In this document: piece after piece, positions 27,606 to 37,028 of the stretch | Position numbering within the stretch: position 1 is the first letter of the stretch | How the letters are laid out: each line of letters begins with the position of its first letter | Origin: Paenibacillus xylanivorans | GTDB lineage: Bacteria > Bacillota > Bacilli > Paenibacillales > Paenibacillaceae | NCBI RefSeq assembly: GCF_001280595.1 | Contig: NZ_LITU01000015.1 | Location: 41,902-105,901 of the forward strand | Length of the DNA: 64,000 nt | Reading direction: 5' to 3' | Notes under the pieces: model-generated | What the model saw: only the letters and a program-made list of their open reading frames with translations | Told to the model about the DNA's origin: nothing | Database searches by the model: none | Made by a program: the position numbers and the translations under genes

Positions 27606-28346
27606 ATGAACGCAACAGAACAACTGGCTGCCTGGATTAGAGAAAGCTCGAACATTGTTTTTTTCGGAGGGGCCGGAACTTCAACGGAAAGCGGGATTCC
27701 CGACTTCCGCTCTGCGGCTGGCTTGTACCAGACAGAGCAGCATTCACCCTATCCACCGGAAGAGCTGCTGAGCAGACGTTTTTTTGACCAGCATGCTGAT
27801 ATTTTTTATGATTTTTATCGAGGCAAAATGCTTCATCCCGATGCGGCGCCCAACGGCTGCCACCGACTTCTCGCCAGATTGGAGCAGGAAGGAAGACTTC
27901 AGGCTGTTATAACGCAAAATATCGACGGTTTGCACCAAAAGGCTGGCAGCAGCAATGTTCTTGAACTTCATGGTTCGATCCATCGTAATGCTTGTATGGA
28001 TTGCAAGAGGTTCTATGCGCTGGATGATATTATTACGGCAAAGGATACGGTTCCTCGTTGCACAGCGTGTGGTGGCGTGATCAAGCCGGATGTCGTACTG
28101 TATGAAGAAGAACTGGACCAGACGATTTTATATCGTTCGGTTGACGCACTGTCCTCGGCGGATTTATTGCTGGTAGGTGGAACTTCACTAACCGTGTATC
28201 CTGCCGCACAATTGATTACGTATTTTCAAGGGAAACATACGGTATTGCTTAACGCTACACCTACGGCATACGACAGGCGGGCTGATTTGCTGATTACAGA
28301 CCCTATAGGTGAGGTAATGAATAAGGTGGACCAGCTTCTTGATTAA
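27606..28346 (+). CDS. cobB: NAD-dependent protein deacylase, Sir2 family
   Basis: The 246-residue sirtuin removes acyl groups from lysines using NAD. It has GGAGTSTESGIPDFRS, TQNIDGLHQKAG, the catalytic histidine in LELHGS, and a four-cysteine zinc site (CMDCKRF and CTACGG). The Rossmann end VGGTSLTVYPAA is present. The enzyme is the class that deacetylates acetyl-CoA synthetase and many metabolic enzymes. It starts at an ATG with AAAGGAGGAGAGG upstream. Confidence 0.95.
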   Translation: MNATEQLAAWIRESSNIVFFGGAGTSTESGIPDFRSAAGLYQTEQHSPYPPEELLSRRFFDQHADIFYDFYRGKMLHPDAAPNGCHRLLARLEQEGRLQAVITQNIDGLHQKAGSSNVLELHGSIHRNACMDCKRFYALDDIITAKDTVPRCTACGGVIKPDVVLYEEELDQTILYRSVDALSSADLLLVGGTSLTVYPAAQLITYFQGKHTVLLNATPTAYDRRADLLITDPIGEVMNKVDQLLD

Positions 28347-28431
28347 ACGTAAGTCAACATTGTCCGAATAACCGCATTCTCCGGCATACGGACCGGGTAC
28401 TAGAGGCGGAACCTGGGGAAAGAAGGGATTC

Positions 28432-29442
28432 ATGATGGTCTACGTAGCCAGCGATGCACGCTACGAAACAATGAAATACAACCGCGTTGGACGTTCAGGT
28501 TTGAAACTGCCAGCGATTTCACTTGGGTTATGGCATAATTTTGGTGGCATTAATAATGCGGAGAACGGCCGAAAAATGATTACCCGTTCGTTTGATCTGG
28601 GCATTACGCATTTTGATCTTGCCAACAATTATGGTCCGCCGGCAGGTTCGGCAGAGCAGTTATTCGGTCAGGTACTGGCACAGGATCTGAAGCCATATCG
28701 AGATGAACTCGTCATCTCGACCAAAGCCGGGTACTATATGTGGCCTGGACCTTACGGTGAATGGGGTTCTCGTAAAAACCTTGTTTCCAGTCTCAATCAG
28801 AGCTTGAAGCGCATGGGTCTCGATTACGTAGACATCTTTTATTCTCATCGTTATGATCCCGAAACATCTCTGGAAGAAACGATGATGGCGCTGGACCATA
28901 TTGTTCGTTCCGGCAAAGCTTTGTATGTCGGCATCTCCAATTATCCTGCAGAACAGACAAAGCAGGCGGCCGAGATTCTCAAAGGCTTGGGTACACCTCT
29001 GTTGATTCATCAACCCAAATATTCAATGCTGGATCGCTGGATTGAGGATGGGCTGCAGGATGTACTTGATGAGTATGGAACAGGCAGTATCGCTTTTTGT
29101 CCATTGGCACAAGGCGTGCTCACCAACAAATATCTGAACGGTATTCCGGAAGATTCACGAGCCAAGGGCCCGTCTGTATTCCTGAATGAGAACAACATCT
29201 CGCCAGAGACATTACGCAAAGTACGTGCTCTGAACCAGATTGCAGCATCGCGTGGTCAGAGTCTGGCCCAATTTGCGCTCGCCTGGGTATTGCGTGATGG
29301 CAAGGTGACTTCTGCACTGATTGGTGCAAGCCGTCCTTCGCAGATTGAAGAGAACGTGGCTGCTCTTAGCCAGTTGGAATTCTCTACAGAAGAATTGGAG
29401 CGCATTGAATCGATACTTCGTCCGGAACCGATTGACAAATAG
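28432..29442 (+). CDS. Aldo/keto reductase (YghZ-like)
   Basis: This is a 336-residue NADPH-dependent oxidoreductase with YNRVGRSGLKLPAISLGLW, the catalytic DLANNYG tyrosine region, the STKAGY lysine, YSHRYDP and the C-terminal LIGASRPSQIEEN. The long AKR form with WPGPYGEWGSRKNL resembles E. coli YghZ, which reduces L-glyceraldehyde-3-phosphate and methylglyoxal. The native substrate here is not fixed by sequence. A second ATG three bases downstream (28435) is an equally possible start. Confidence 0.92.
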   Translation: MMVYVASDARYETMKYNRVGRSGLKLPAISLGLWHNFGGINNAENGRKMITRSFDLGITHFDLANNYGPPAGSAEQLFGQVLAQDLKPYRDELVISTKAGYYMWPGPYGEWGSRKNLVSSLNQSLKRMGLDYVDIFYSHRYDPETSLEETMMALDHIVRSGKALYVGISNYPAEQTKQAAEILKGLGTPLLIHQPKYSMLDRWIEDGLQDVLDEYGTGSIAFCPLAQGVLTNKYLNGIPEDSRAKGPSVFLNENNISPETLRKVRALNQIAASRGQSLAQFALAWVLRDGKVTSALIGASRPSQIEENVAALSQLEFSTEELERIESILRPEPIDK

Positions 29443-29488
29443 TTATCATTTTTCAACACGTGATGAAAAACTCAAATAAATAAAGTTC

Positions 29489-29530
29489 AAAAGGTGCATC
29501 TTAGCCATAATGGCGGGATGCACCTTTTTT
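29489..29530. terminator. Terminator between aldo/keto reductase and AraC genes
   Basis: AAAGGTGCATC pairs with GATGCACCTTTT across a short loop and ends in six T (plus strand). The convergent AraC gene ends 54 bases further on. Confidence 0.88.
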
Positions 29531-29583
29531 GTCCCTTATTCTTCAGACCTAGGAGGTAGAAGATTCTGCTTTTGATCATAGGG

Positions 29584-30546
29584 TTATCGATGATTAGGCG
29601 GTACTTGGCGTGTCCCTTGCGTTTGCGGCCTTTTAAGAATGTTCTCCCGGTAAAGGCTGGGAGCTTCACCGTGGAATCGCTTGAACTGTTTGGAGAAATA
29701 CAGCGCATCTGGTAACCCTACAGAGGCAGATACCTGTTCAATGGACAGGTCAGGACGTTCCCGTAGCAACTGGCGTGATTTGTCAATCCGAAGTTTAAGC
29801 AGGTAGGTAACTGGTGATAGTCCGGTTTCCTGTTTGAATATGCGGGACAGATACGCCCGGTTATAGCCAAGACTGGCCGACATTTGCTCAATCGAGACAG
29901 GGTAGGCATATTGGGTAGACATATATTGAATCATCTGTTTCACCGTTCGTCGTATTGAAGATTCACCTGGTATTAAGGTTTGGCCCTGAGAAAGGTGATT
30001 TTGTGCCTCGGCTAGAATCATATATAACGTACCGAGTGATGTAAAATGAGAGCTTTCTTTCCGCTCGGCAAAAGCCATCTGCATCACAGATAACCAATCC
30101 GAAATGCCACAAGATGGTCCGGCATGAAAGACGGATTTCTCAGGACGGAATCCTGCTTCCTCTGTATGCTTCGAAGCCTGACTGCCAGTAAAGGCCATCC
30201 AACGGTATTGCCAGGGATGACGGGCATGGGATTGGTAGCTTACAAGCTGCCCCGGATGAATGAGGAAACAATCTCCTGCGGATAGCTCGTAGGTATGCAG
30301 TTCAGTACGGAACGTACCGGCCCCTTTTTCTACATAATGCAATAGATAATAATCGTATAGCTTCGGTCCAAGGGCATGACCGGGGAGGGTTTGGCTTGCA
30401 CCTGCAAAGAGGACATGCAAAGCTCCTTTTTCATAATAGACAGGATTGGAGGCAACCGAGTAGCTGAGTGCTCCGCTTTTGCCCGAGGCTTCCAGCGTGC
30501 GTTCAGCTGGTGAACCCGTTGCACCTTCCTTACGTTGTTCAGTCAT
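29584..30546 (-). CDS. AraC-family transcriptional regulator, divergent from gal genes
   Basis: The 320-residue protein has an N-terminal cupin-like sensor (residues 25-150, with LLHYVEKGAGTF and LSAGDCFLIHPGQLVSY) and a C-terminal pair of AraC helix-turn-helix motifs (SIEQMSASLGYNRAYLSRIF and SIEQVSASVGLPDALYFSKQ). Divergence from galK suggests it senses galactose or a galactoside and activates galKET. The start MTEQRKEG at 30546 follows AAAGGAATG; an upstream ATG near 30585 lacks a ribosome site. The galactose role is inference from position only. Confidence 0.87.
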   Translation of the reverse strand: MTEQRKEGATGSPAERTLEASGKSGALSYSVASNPVYYEKGALHVLFAGASQTLPGHALGPKLYDYYLLHYVEKGAGTFRTELHTYELSAGDCFLIHPGQLVSYQSHARHPWQYRWMAFTGSQASKHTEEAGFRPEKSVFHAGPSCGISDWLSVMQMAFAERKESSHFTSLGTLYMILAEAQNHLSQGQTLIPGESSIRRTVKQMIQYMSTQYAYPVSIEQMSASLGYNRAYLSRIFKQETGLSPVTYLLKLRIDKSRQLLRERPDLSIEQVSASVGLPDALYFSKQFKRFHGEAPSLYRENILKRPQTQGTRQVPPNHR

Positions 30547-30702
30547 GATGACATTCCTTTCCTTGCTTGATGTTGCATTCATTATACGTCGAAAGGTCAC
30601 ATTTATCCATATGGAACACACATGGTTGCATTTCAAGGGGGACCGCCTTCTTGTATAATAACATTAAGAAAACCAACAACATTGAGATGAGGTGCAGCAG
30701 CA

Positions 30703-31884
30703 ATGAACATAAATGAATTGAAACAAAAGTTTATTGACAAGTACGGTGAGAGTGGAGCGGACATCCGTGTGTTCCATGCCCCTGGGCGCGTGAATTTGAT
30801 CGGTGAGCACATTGACTACAACGGTGGATACGTGCTTCCGGCAGCGCTTGAATTCGGCACCACTTTGATTATCCGTGAGCGTGAGGACAATAAGTTACAG
30901 TTGGCTTCCACCAATATGTCCTATGAAGGAACGCTGGATACGTCTTCTATTGGCAAAGAGAAAACAGGGGAATGGACGGATTACCCGGTCGGCGTCATGG
31001 TTGAACTGCAAGGCAAAGGCGTGAAAGTAACCAAGGGTTATGACTTCCTCTACCATGGAGAAATTCCGAATGGCGCAGGACTTTCCTCTTCCGCATCGCT
31101 AGAGGTTCTTACCGGGTTTGCCATCCAGTCGCTCGAGGGTGTAAATGATATCGATACGGTTCAACTGGCGCTTCTGTCCCAAAAGGCGGAGAACGAATTC
31201 GTCGGTGTTAACTGCGGCATCATGGATCAGTTCGCTGTAGCCAATGGCGCGGAGGATCATGCGATCCTGCTGATGTGTGACACCCTTGAGTATGAAAAAG
31301 TACCATTCCGTACCGGCGCCTATAAGCTGGTCATAGGTAACACGAACAAACGCCGCGGTTTGGTGGACTCGGCTTACAATGAACGGCGCTCTCAATGTGA
31401 GCAGGCACTTGCCATTTTGAAAGAACAACTGCCAGCGCTGAACTACCTGGCGCAACTTACACCTGAACAGTTCATCACACTGCAGGATCATATCAAGGAT
31501 GAGAAGGTAAGACAGCGTGCCCAGCACGTGGTGGAAGAGAATGCACGTGTACTTGCATCCGTGGATGCCCTGCGTGATAACGATCTGGAAACCTTCGGCA
31601 AGCTGATGAATGCATCTCATGAATCGCTTCGTTATCTCTATGAAGTGAGCTGCGAAGAGCTGGATGTGATGGTAGAGGAAGCACAGCGGATTCCGGGGAC
31701 ACTTGGGGCACGCATGACTGGAGCGGGATTCGGCGGATGTACGGTATCCCTTGTCCATGAGGACGATGTGGAGCGTTTTGTAAGCGAAGTTGGAGCAGCA
31801 TATGAAGCACGCACCAGTCTCAAAGGCGAGTTCTATGTATGCGGAGTGGGCGACGGCGTTAAAGAATTGAAGGAGGCGAAGTAA
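30703..31884 (+). CDS. galK: Galactokinase
   Basis: GalK phosphorylates alpha-D-galactose with ATP, the entry to the Leloir pathway. The 393-residue GHMP kinase has the galactose signature GRVNLIGEHIDYNGG, the ATP-binding PNGAGLSSSASLE, CGIMDQFA and the C-terminal MTGAGFGGCTVSLV. It starts at an ATG after GATGAGGTG. A TATAAT at 30654-30659 with a weak TTTCAA -35 lies in the 156-base space between it and the divergent AraC gene. galE starts two bases after its stop. Confidence 0.97.
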   Translation: MNINELKQKFIDKYGESGADIRVFHAPGRVNLIGEHIDYNGGYVLPAALEFGTTLIIREREDNKLQLASTNMSYEGTLDTSSIGKEKTGEWTDYPVGVMVELQGKGVKVTKGYDFLYHGEIPNGAGLSSSASLEVLTGFAIQSLEGVNDIDTVQLALLSQKAENEFVGVNCGIMDQFAVANGAEDHAILLMCDTLEYEKVPFRTGAYKLVIGNTNKRRGLVDSAYNERRSQCEQALAILKEQLPALNYLAQLTPEQFITLQDHIKDEKVRQRAQHVVEENARVLASVDALRDNDLETFGKLMNASHESLRYLYEVSCEELDVMVEEAQRIPGTLGARMTGAGFGGCTVSLVHEDDVERFVSEVGAAYEARTSLKGEFYVCGVGDGVKELKEAK

Positions 31885-31885
31885 G

Positions 31886-32875
31886 ATGGCAATTTTGGTG
31901 ACAGGTGGAGCAGGATATATTGGTTCTCATACGGTAGCGGCTTTGTTGGAGCGTGGCGAAGAGGTTGTCGTTCTGGATAACTTGCAGACAGGGCATCGTG
32001 AAGCTCTGCTGGGTGGGAAATTGTATGAAGGAGATCTGCGTGACAAGGAACTTCTGGCGAAGCTGTTCGCTGAGAATTCCATCGATGCAGTCATTCACTT
32101 TGCAGCCAACTCACTTGTTGGCGAGAGCATGAAAGATCCCGTGAAATACTATGATAATAACGTATTTGGCACATTGTGCCTGCTGGAAGCGATGAATGCA
32201 GCGAATGTACGTCGCATCGTCTTCTCCTCTACAGCTGCTACTTACGGCGAACCGGAGAAAGTGCCGATTGAAGAGAGCGACCGCACAGAGCCTACGAACG
32301 TATACGGCGAAACCAAGCTGATGATGGAGCGCATGATGTCCTGGTTCGATAAAGTACAGGAAATCAAATACGTTTCCCTGCGTTACTTCAATGCAGCCGG
32401 AGCCCATGATAGCGGCAAAATCGGTGAAGATCACCAGCCAGAGAGCCATCTCATTCCACTCGTGCTGCAAACGGCGTTAAAACAACGTCCACACATTGCC
32501 GTGTTCGGTGACGATTACGCGACAGAAGACGGAACCTGTGTACGTGATTACATCCACGTAAGTGATCTGGCAGACGCGCATCTGCGTGCTGTAGACTATC
32601 TCCTTAAAGGTGAGAACAGCAACGTGTTCAACCTGGGTAACGGTCAAGGCTTCTCCGTTAAACAGGTTATCGAGACAGCTAAGAAAGTAACCGGACTGGA
32701 CATTCCGGTTGTACAGGAACCACGTCGTGCGGGTGATCCGGCCGTGCTGGTGGCTTCGTCTGCCAAAGCAAGATCCGTATTGGGCTGGAACCCGAAATGG
32801 ACGAATCTCGAAGATGTCATTCAAAGCGCATGGAGCTGGCACCAGTCTCATCCTGACGGTTACGGAAAAAACTAG
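31886..32875 (+). CDS. galE: UDP-glucose 4-epimerase
   Basis: GalE interconverts UDP-galactose and UDP-glucose with bound NAD. The 329-residue SDR enzyme has VTGGAGYIGSHT, the catalytic serine and threonine in FSSTAATYGEP, the YGETK motif (YxxxK), and RYFNAAGA. Its AAGGAGG ribosome site lies within the end of galK, showing tight coupling. It lies between galK and galT in one transcript. Confidence 0.97.
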   Translation: MAILVTGGAGYIGSHTVAALLERGEEVVVLDNLQTGHREALLGGKLYEGDLRDKELLAKLFAENSIDAVIHFAANSLVGESMKDPVKYYDNNVFGTLCLLEAMNAANVRRIVFSSTAATYGEPEKVPIEESDRTEPTNVYGETKLMMERMMSWFDKVQEIKYVSLRYFNAAGAHDSGKIGEDHQPESHLIPLVLQTALKQRPHIAVFGDDYATEDGTCVRDYIHVSDLADAHLRAVDYLLKGENSNVFNLGNGQGFSVKQVIETAKKVTGLDIPVVQEPRRAGDPAVLVASSAKARSVLGWNPKWTNLEDVIQSAWSWHQSHPDGYGKN

Positions 32876-32890
32876 GAGGCGAACATCGAT

Positions 32891-34486
32891 ATGTCACAGA
32901 CTCATATTGCAGCAGGTGCCACAGAGCGGACACCGGAGCAGCAGGAAGCACTGCATGCCATTGAACGTCTGGTAGCATTTGCCTTGCAGAACAAGCTCAT
33001 CGAAGAAGCGGATCGGGATTACAGCCGTAATCTGCTGCTGGAACAGTTCGGATTCTCTGAACCGTTTGCCGGAGTATTGAACGAGACGGTTTTGGACGGA
33101 CCACAACCACTGCTGGATACGCTGATTGATTATGGATTTGAAATTGGACTTATCCCTGAAAATACCGACACGTACCGTGATTTGCTTGATGCCAAAATTA
33201 TGGGTCAATTAATGGCTCGTCCATCCGAGGTGGTGCGCGCATTCCGTCATACGGAGCAGACCGAAGGCATTGAAGCGGCTACTTCCCAATTTTATGAGCT
33301 TTCGATTCACTCCAACTACATTCGGATGGACCGTATCTCCAAGAATGTGTACTGGATGCAGGATACAGCTTATGGCGATATGGAGATTACAATTAACCTG
33401 TCCAAGCCGGAGAAAAGTCCGAAAGAAATCGCGATGGCGAAGTTGCTTCCGCCTCCGGTGTATCCAAAGTGCCAACTTTGTCGTGAAAATGTGGGCTATG
33501 CCGGTCGGGTCAACCACCCGGCTCGTCAAAACCTGCGTGTCATTCCATTGGAATTAAACGGCGAACCTTGGTTCTTCCAGTACTCGCCATACGTTTATTA
33601 CAACGAGCACTGTATTATTTTCCATCACGATCATGTGCCGATGAAATTGACCAAGGACACGCTGCGCAGGCTGCTGGCCTTCGTGGGGGAGTATCCGCAT
33701 TACTTTATCGGTTCAAATGCCGATCTGCCCATCGTTGGCGGCTCCATCCTGACACATGACCATTTCCAGGGTGGACGTCATACCTTTGCCATTCAAAATG
33801 CGAAGCCCGAGGCGGTGTTCCGCCATGCAGGTTCGCCGGGGCTTACGCTTAGTCTTGTGAAATGGCCGATGTCCGTACTGCGGCTGGCTTCACATGATCC
33901 GGCTGAGTTGCTTGAAGCGGGTAATGCTGTTTATGAAGCGTGGAAGGTGTACAGTGATTCTACGGTGGAGATCGAGGCATTTAGTGAGATTGACGGAGAG
34001 CAAATTCCACACAATACAGTTACACCAATCGTTCGTCGCAGTGCAGACGGTGGATATGAGATGGACCTCGTTCTGCGGAACAATCGCACGAATGATGAAC
34101 ATCCTGAAGGGATTTTTCACCCGCACCGAGAAATGCATCATTTGAAGAAGGAGAACATTGGTCTCATCGAAGTGATGGGACTTGCCATCCTGCCGGGTCG
34201 TTTGAAAGAAGAGTTGGACAGCATCGCGGATATTCTCTCTGGGGATACCAAGCTTGCTGAAGCAGCCAAAGCCTCCGAACATGTGTTGAACAAACATCTA
34301 GGTTGGGCAGAAGAATTGATCGAACGTTTTGGTACCAACCTGAACAAGGAGCAGGCCGTTACGCTTGTCCAACAGGAAGTAGGCCTGAAATTCGCCGAGA
34401 TTCTGGAGCATGCAGGTGTCTACAAATATGATGAGGCAGGGCGTCAAGCCTTCCGACGTTTCGTGGTCAGCATGGGATACAACTGA
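32891..34486 (+). CDS. galT: UDP-glucose-hexose-1-phosphate uridylyltransferase, class II
   Basis: GalT exchanges UMP between UDP-glucose and galactose-1-phosphate. The 531-residue length and lack of similarity to E. coli GalT mark the class II (Firmicutes) type. Motifs include CQLCRENVGYAGR, FFQYSPYVYYNEHCIIF and the histidine-rich active site GGSILTHDHFQGGRH. The ATG lies 15 bases after galE with CTAGGAGGCGA upstream. It is the last gene of the galKET operon. Confidence 0.96.
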   Translation: MSQTHIAAGATERTPEQQEALHAIERLVAFALQNKLIEEADRDYSRNLLLEQFGFSEPFAGVLNETVLDGPQPLLDTLIDYGFEIGLIPENTDTYRDLLDAKIMGQLMARPSEVVRAFRHTEQTEGIEAATSQFYELSIHSNYIRMDRISKNVYWMQDTAYGDMEITINLSKPEKSPKEIAMAKLLPPPVYPKCQLCRENVGYAGRVNHPARQNLRVIPLELNGEPWFFQYSPYVYYNEHCIIFHHDHVPMKLTKDTLRRLLAFVGEYPHYFIGSNADLPIVGGSILTHDHFQGGRHTFAIQNAKPEAVFRHAGSPGLTLSLVKWPMSVLRLASHDPAELLEAGNAVYEAWKVYSDSTVEIEAFSEIDGEQIPHNTVTPIVRRSADGGYEMDLVLRNNRTNDEHPEGIFHPHREMHHLKKENIGLIEVMGLAILPGRLKEELDSIADILSGDTKLAEAAKASEHVLNKHLGWAEELIERFGTNLNKEQAVTLVQQEVGLKFAEILEHAGVYKYDEAGRQAFRRFVVSMGYN

Positions 34487-34497
34487 ATAAACATGTA

Positions 34498-34546
34498 AAA
34501 CGAAGAGCACCAGCTCATATAAGGGCTGGTGTTCTTCGTTTGTTTG
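34498..34546 (+). terminator. Terminator of the gal operon
   Basis: AAACGAAGAGCACCAGC (34498-34514) pairs nearly perfectly with GCTGGTGTTCTTCGTTT, followed by GTTTG. This is a long, strong stem. Confidence 0.88.
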
Positions 34547-34615
34547 ACATGAAAATTGAAACGGAGTCGTTGACAAGTGGTTGTATCCCTTTAGCCTGAA
34601 CTGGCCTGAACTCAT

Positions 34616-34924
34616 ATGACGGAGTGTTTCGGGCAGAGGGAGTTTCTGCTCCAACCGCAAACGAGCGGGACGATTATGGATCCGCGTAAATGGGAGGTCG
34701 TCGGGAAGGATGAGGAATTTATCGCCAGTATGGGCTGGAGCGGAAAAACCATCGGTGCGGCTGTCATTGTGGATGTGGAAGAATGCTTTATTCATTGTCC
34801 GCGAGCATTCAAATAGGCCGCTTTATGGTCGTCTGAGACATGGGTAGATAAGGAAAGCTTGCCTTCAACCAGTGTGAAATGTTCCGTGCACACTTGCAAA
34901 TCAACGGGTTGATATAAAGTGAGT
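34616..34924 (+). pseudogene. Decayed remnant of a pyridoxamine-phosphate-oxidase-like protein
   Basis: An open stretch of 66 codons ends in VDVEECFIHCPRAFK and then a TAG at 34814. In the same frame after the TAG the sequence continues AALWSSETWVDKESLPS, which reads on naturally from a HCxxAF(K)xxxLW pattern seen in PPOX-class flavoproteins. Near the end the expected reading seems to move one frame (MFRAHLQINGLI, from about 34887). A stop lies directly upstream of the first ATG, so the N-terminal half is also gone. I infer a truncated gene with a nonsense mutation and probably a frameshift. The family call rests on recall of the motif. Confidence 0.5.
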
Positions 34925-34934
34925 GGCTATCGAT

Positions 34935-34963
34935 TTGTTTTTGTACAAACGGGGTACTATAAT
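34935..34963 (+). promoter_or_regulatory. Promoter of the iron alcohol dehydrogenase with internal palindrome
   Basis: TTGTTT (34935-34940), a 17-base spacer and TATAAT (34958-34963) precede the gene. The palindrome TTTGTACAAA (about 34939-34948) starts within the -35 element and extends into the spacer, where a repressor could block RNA polymerase. Confidence 0.6.
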
Positions 34964-35008
34964 TGGAGTTGCACTAAAATATGAATCTCCATTGGAGGCG
35001 ACATAGAT

Positions 35009-36172
35009 ATGAGATCTTTTCAATTTTATAATCCAACCCGATTGATTTTCGGTAAAGGTCAGCTGGAAGCATTGAAAACCGAAGTACCGAAATACGGCAA
35101 GCGGGTTCTGCTTGTATATGGTGGCGGAAGTATCAAACGCAGCGGTTTGTACGACCAGGTTATCGGACTACTCAAGGAAGTTGGAGCTGAAGTTACGGAG
35201 CTGGCTGGTGTGGAACCGAACCCGCGTCTTTCGACTGTGCATAAAGGGGTAGACCTCTGCAAAACGAACAACATTGAACTGATCCTCGCTGTAGGTGGCG
35301 GCAGCGTACTGGATTGTGCCAAGGCAATTGCCGTAGGTGCCAAGTATGATGGCGACATGTGGGACTTTGCTCAGCGTAAAGCCGTTGCACAGGATGCTCT
35401 TCCGCTCGGTACCGTGTTGACAATGGCTGCAACCGGTTCGGAAATGAACTCCGGTTCGGTTATCACGAATCAGGATACACAGGAAAAGTTGGGCTGGGGC
35501 AGCGCGTATTCGTTCCCTGCGTTCTCGATCCTTGATCCGGTAAATACATATACCGTTCCTCTGGACCAAACGGTTTATGGCATGGTGGATATGATGTCCC
35601 ACGTACTGGAGCATTACTTCCACTTGGATGCCAACACACCGGTTCAGCTCGGGTTCTGTGAGACGATTCTGCGCACGGTTATGGATGCAGCGCCTCGTCT
35701 GGTTGAAGACCTGGAGAATTATGAGCTGCGTGAAACCATTCTGTACTGCGGAACGATGGCATTGAACGGCGTACTGAACATGGGTCTCGCTGGTGACTGG
35801 GCTACTCATAATATCGAACACGCGGTATCCGCAGTATATGATATTCCACATGGCGGAGGATTGGCGATTCTGTTCCCGCACTGGATGAAGCACAATCTGG
35901 ACGTAAATGTGGATCGTTTCAAACGTCTGGCGATCAATGTGTTCGAAGTTAACCCTGAAGGTAAATCGGACAAACAGATTGCAGAAGAAGGCATTGAAGC
36001 GTTGAGCAAATTCTGGACATCCATTGGTGCTCCTAACCGTCTGGCTGATTATGATATCGATGACAGCCAAATCGAAGTTATGGCTGATAAAGCTATGCTC
36101 TTCGGCCCATTTGGTAACTTCAAAAAATTGCAGCGTGAAGATGTTGTATCCATCTACAAGGCTTCTCTGTAA
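35009..36172 (+). CDS. Iron-containing alcohol dehydrogenase (YugJ/butanol dehydrogenase type)
   Basis: This is a 387-residue type III alcohol dehydrogenase using NAD(P)H. It has [14 protein letters not shown], the nucleotide-binding [30 protein letters not shown], and the metal ligands in [11 protein letters not shown] and [19 protein letters not shown]. It resembles butanol dehydrogenases and reduces aldehydes such as butanal or acetaldehyde; physiological substrate unknown. It starts at an ATG with TGGAGGCG upstream and stands alone between two terminators. Confidence 0.95.
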   Translation: MRSFQFYNPTRLIFGKGQLEALKTEVPKYGKRVLLVYGGGSIKRSGLYDQVIGLLKEVGAEVTELAGVEPNPRLSTVHKGVDLCKTNNIELILAVGGGSVLDCAKAIAVGAKYDGDMWDFAQRKAVAQDALPLGTVLTMAATGSEMNSGSVITNQDTQEKLGWGSAYSFPAFSILDPVNTYTVPLDQTVYGMVDMMSHVLEHYFHLDANTPVQLGFCETILRTVMDAAPRLVEDLENYELRETILYCGTMALNGVLNMGLAGDWATHNIEHAVSAVYDIPHGGGLAILFPHWMKHNLDVNVDRFKRLAINVFEVNPEGKSDKQIAEEGIEALSKFWTSIGAPNRLADYDIDDSQIEVMADKAMLFGPFGNFKKLQREDVVSIYKASL

Positions 36173-36206
36173 AATTAAAACATGAAGGCACAGTAATGTG
36201 TTCTCT

Positions 36207-36247
36207 GGAACCGCACGTCTCCTTTAACGGAGATTTGCGGTTTTTTG
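36207..36247 (+). terminator. Terminator of the alcohol dehydrogenase gene
   Basis: AACCGCA pairs with TGCGGTT around an inner TCTCC/GGAGA element, followed by six T (36241-36246). Confidence 0.88.
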
Positions 36248-36345
36248 TTGTGAATAAGAGTGAATCGAAGAATGCTCCAGGAATTGGATCAAATTGCGAT
36301 GAGAATAACCATTATCGGGTCTTGAATACAAATGAGGAAAGATTT

Positions 36346-36374
36346 TGAAACATCACGGCCCCTTACTACGTATT
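36346..36374 (+). promoter_or_regulatory. Sigma-W-like ECF promoter of nfeD-floT
   Basis: TGAAAC (36346-36351) and CGTATT (36369-36374) are separated by 17 bases, close to the sigma-W pattern TGAAAC-N16-CGTA. In B. subtilis the homologous yuaF-floT genes are controlled by sigma-W, which supports the call. Confidence 0.7.
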
Positions 36375-36434
36375 TATTTACATGAGGAATGCCCAGTTGG
36401 ATGGAATTGCGGCAGAAGAGAGGAGGAACGGGGA

Positions 36435-36971
36435 ATGGAGTCAATCTATTGGGGGTGTCTAATCGGAGGAGCCATATTTGCAGTCGTCAGCCTTGTGCTA
36501 GGTGACTTGATTGATGGCTTGCTGGACGGGGCCTTTGAATTGCCTGGCCTTGATTTTTTCAAACCTGTTGTGCTGGCTGGTTCCATAACGACTTTTGGCG
36601 GGGCCGGTATTATGCTGACACGTTATAGCTCGATAAGTGATATTTCGGCACTGATACTATCCCTGCTTATAGGTATTGCTGCAGCCATGCTGGTATTCTT
36701 TGCATATATCAAGCCGATGCGTAACAGTGACGTCTCCATTGCGTTTTCAATGAAAGAGCTATCCGGGAAAATTGGAGAAATAACCATTCCGGTACCGGAA
36801 AAAGGTTTTGGTGAAGTCATGATCAAAATTGCTGCCGGTAATACGGTTCACACGGCATCCAGCTTCGAACATCGTCCCATTGCGGCGGGAGCGCGTGTTG
36901 TAGTTGTAGATGTAACAGAAGGTGTGCTGCGTGTGTCGGAATGGGATGAAGATGTACTTAAAGATGTTTAA
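36435..36971 (+). CDS. NfeD-like membrane protein (YuaF-like)
   Basis: The 178-residue protein has about three membrane segments (SIYWGCLIGGAIFAVVSLVL, the LAGSITTFGGAGIM region and ALILSLLIGIAAAMLVFFAY) and a C-terminal OB-fold (LSGKIGEITIPVPEKGFGEV, ending VVVDVTEGVLRVSEW). NfeD proteins partner with flotillins in membrane microdomains. The ATG at 36435 follows AGGAGGAACGGGG. The flotillin gene follows 57 bases later. Stress induction through the sigma-W-like promoter is likely. Confidence 0.9.
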   Translation: MESIYWGCLIGGAIFAVVSLVLGDLIDGLLDGAFELPGLDFFKPVVLAGSITTFGGAGIMLTRYSSISDISALILSLLIGIAAAMLVFFAYIKPMRNSDVSIAFSMKELSGKIGEITIPVPEKGFGEVMIKIAAGNTVHTASSFEHRPIAAGARVVVVDVTEGVLRVSEWDEDVLKDV

Positions 36972-37028
36972 GGTAAGTTTTAACCGTTAGCAGTGTAAGC
37001 ACTAATGTAATAAGGGGAGAGATGTGGA

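Noticed and set aside
35168-36070. 300-codon minus-strand frame inside the alcohol dehydrogenase gene
   Set aside because: Antisense shadow without motifs or ribosome site.
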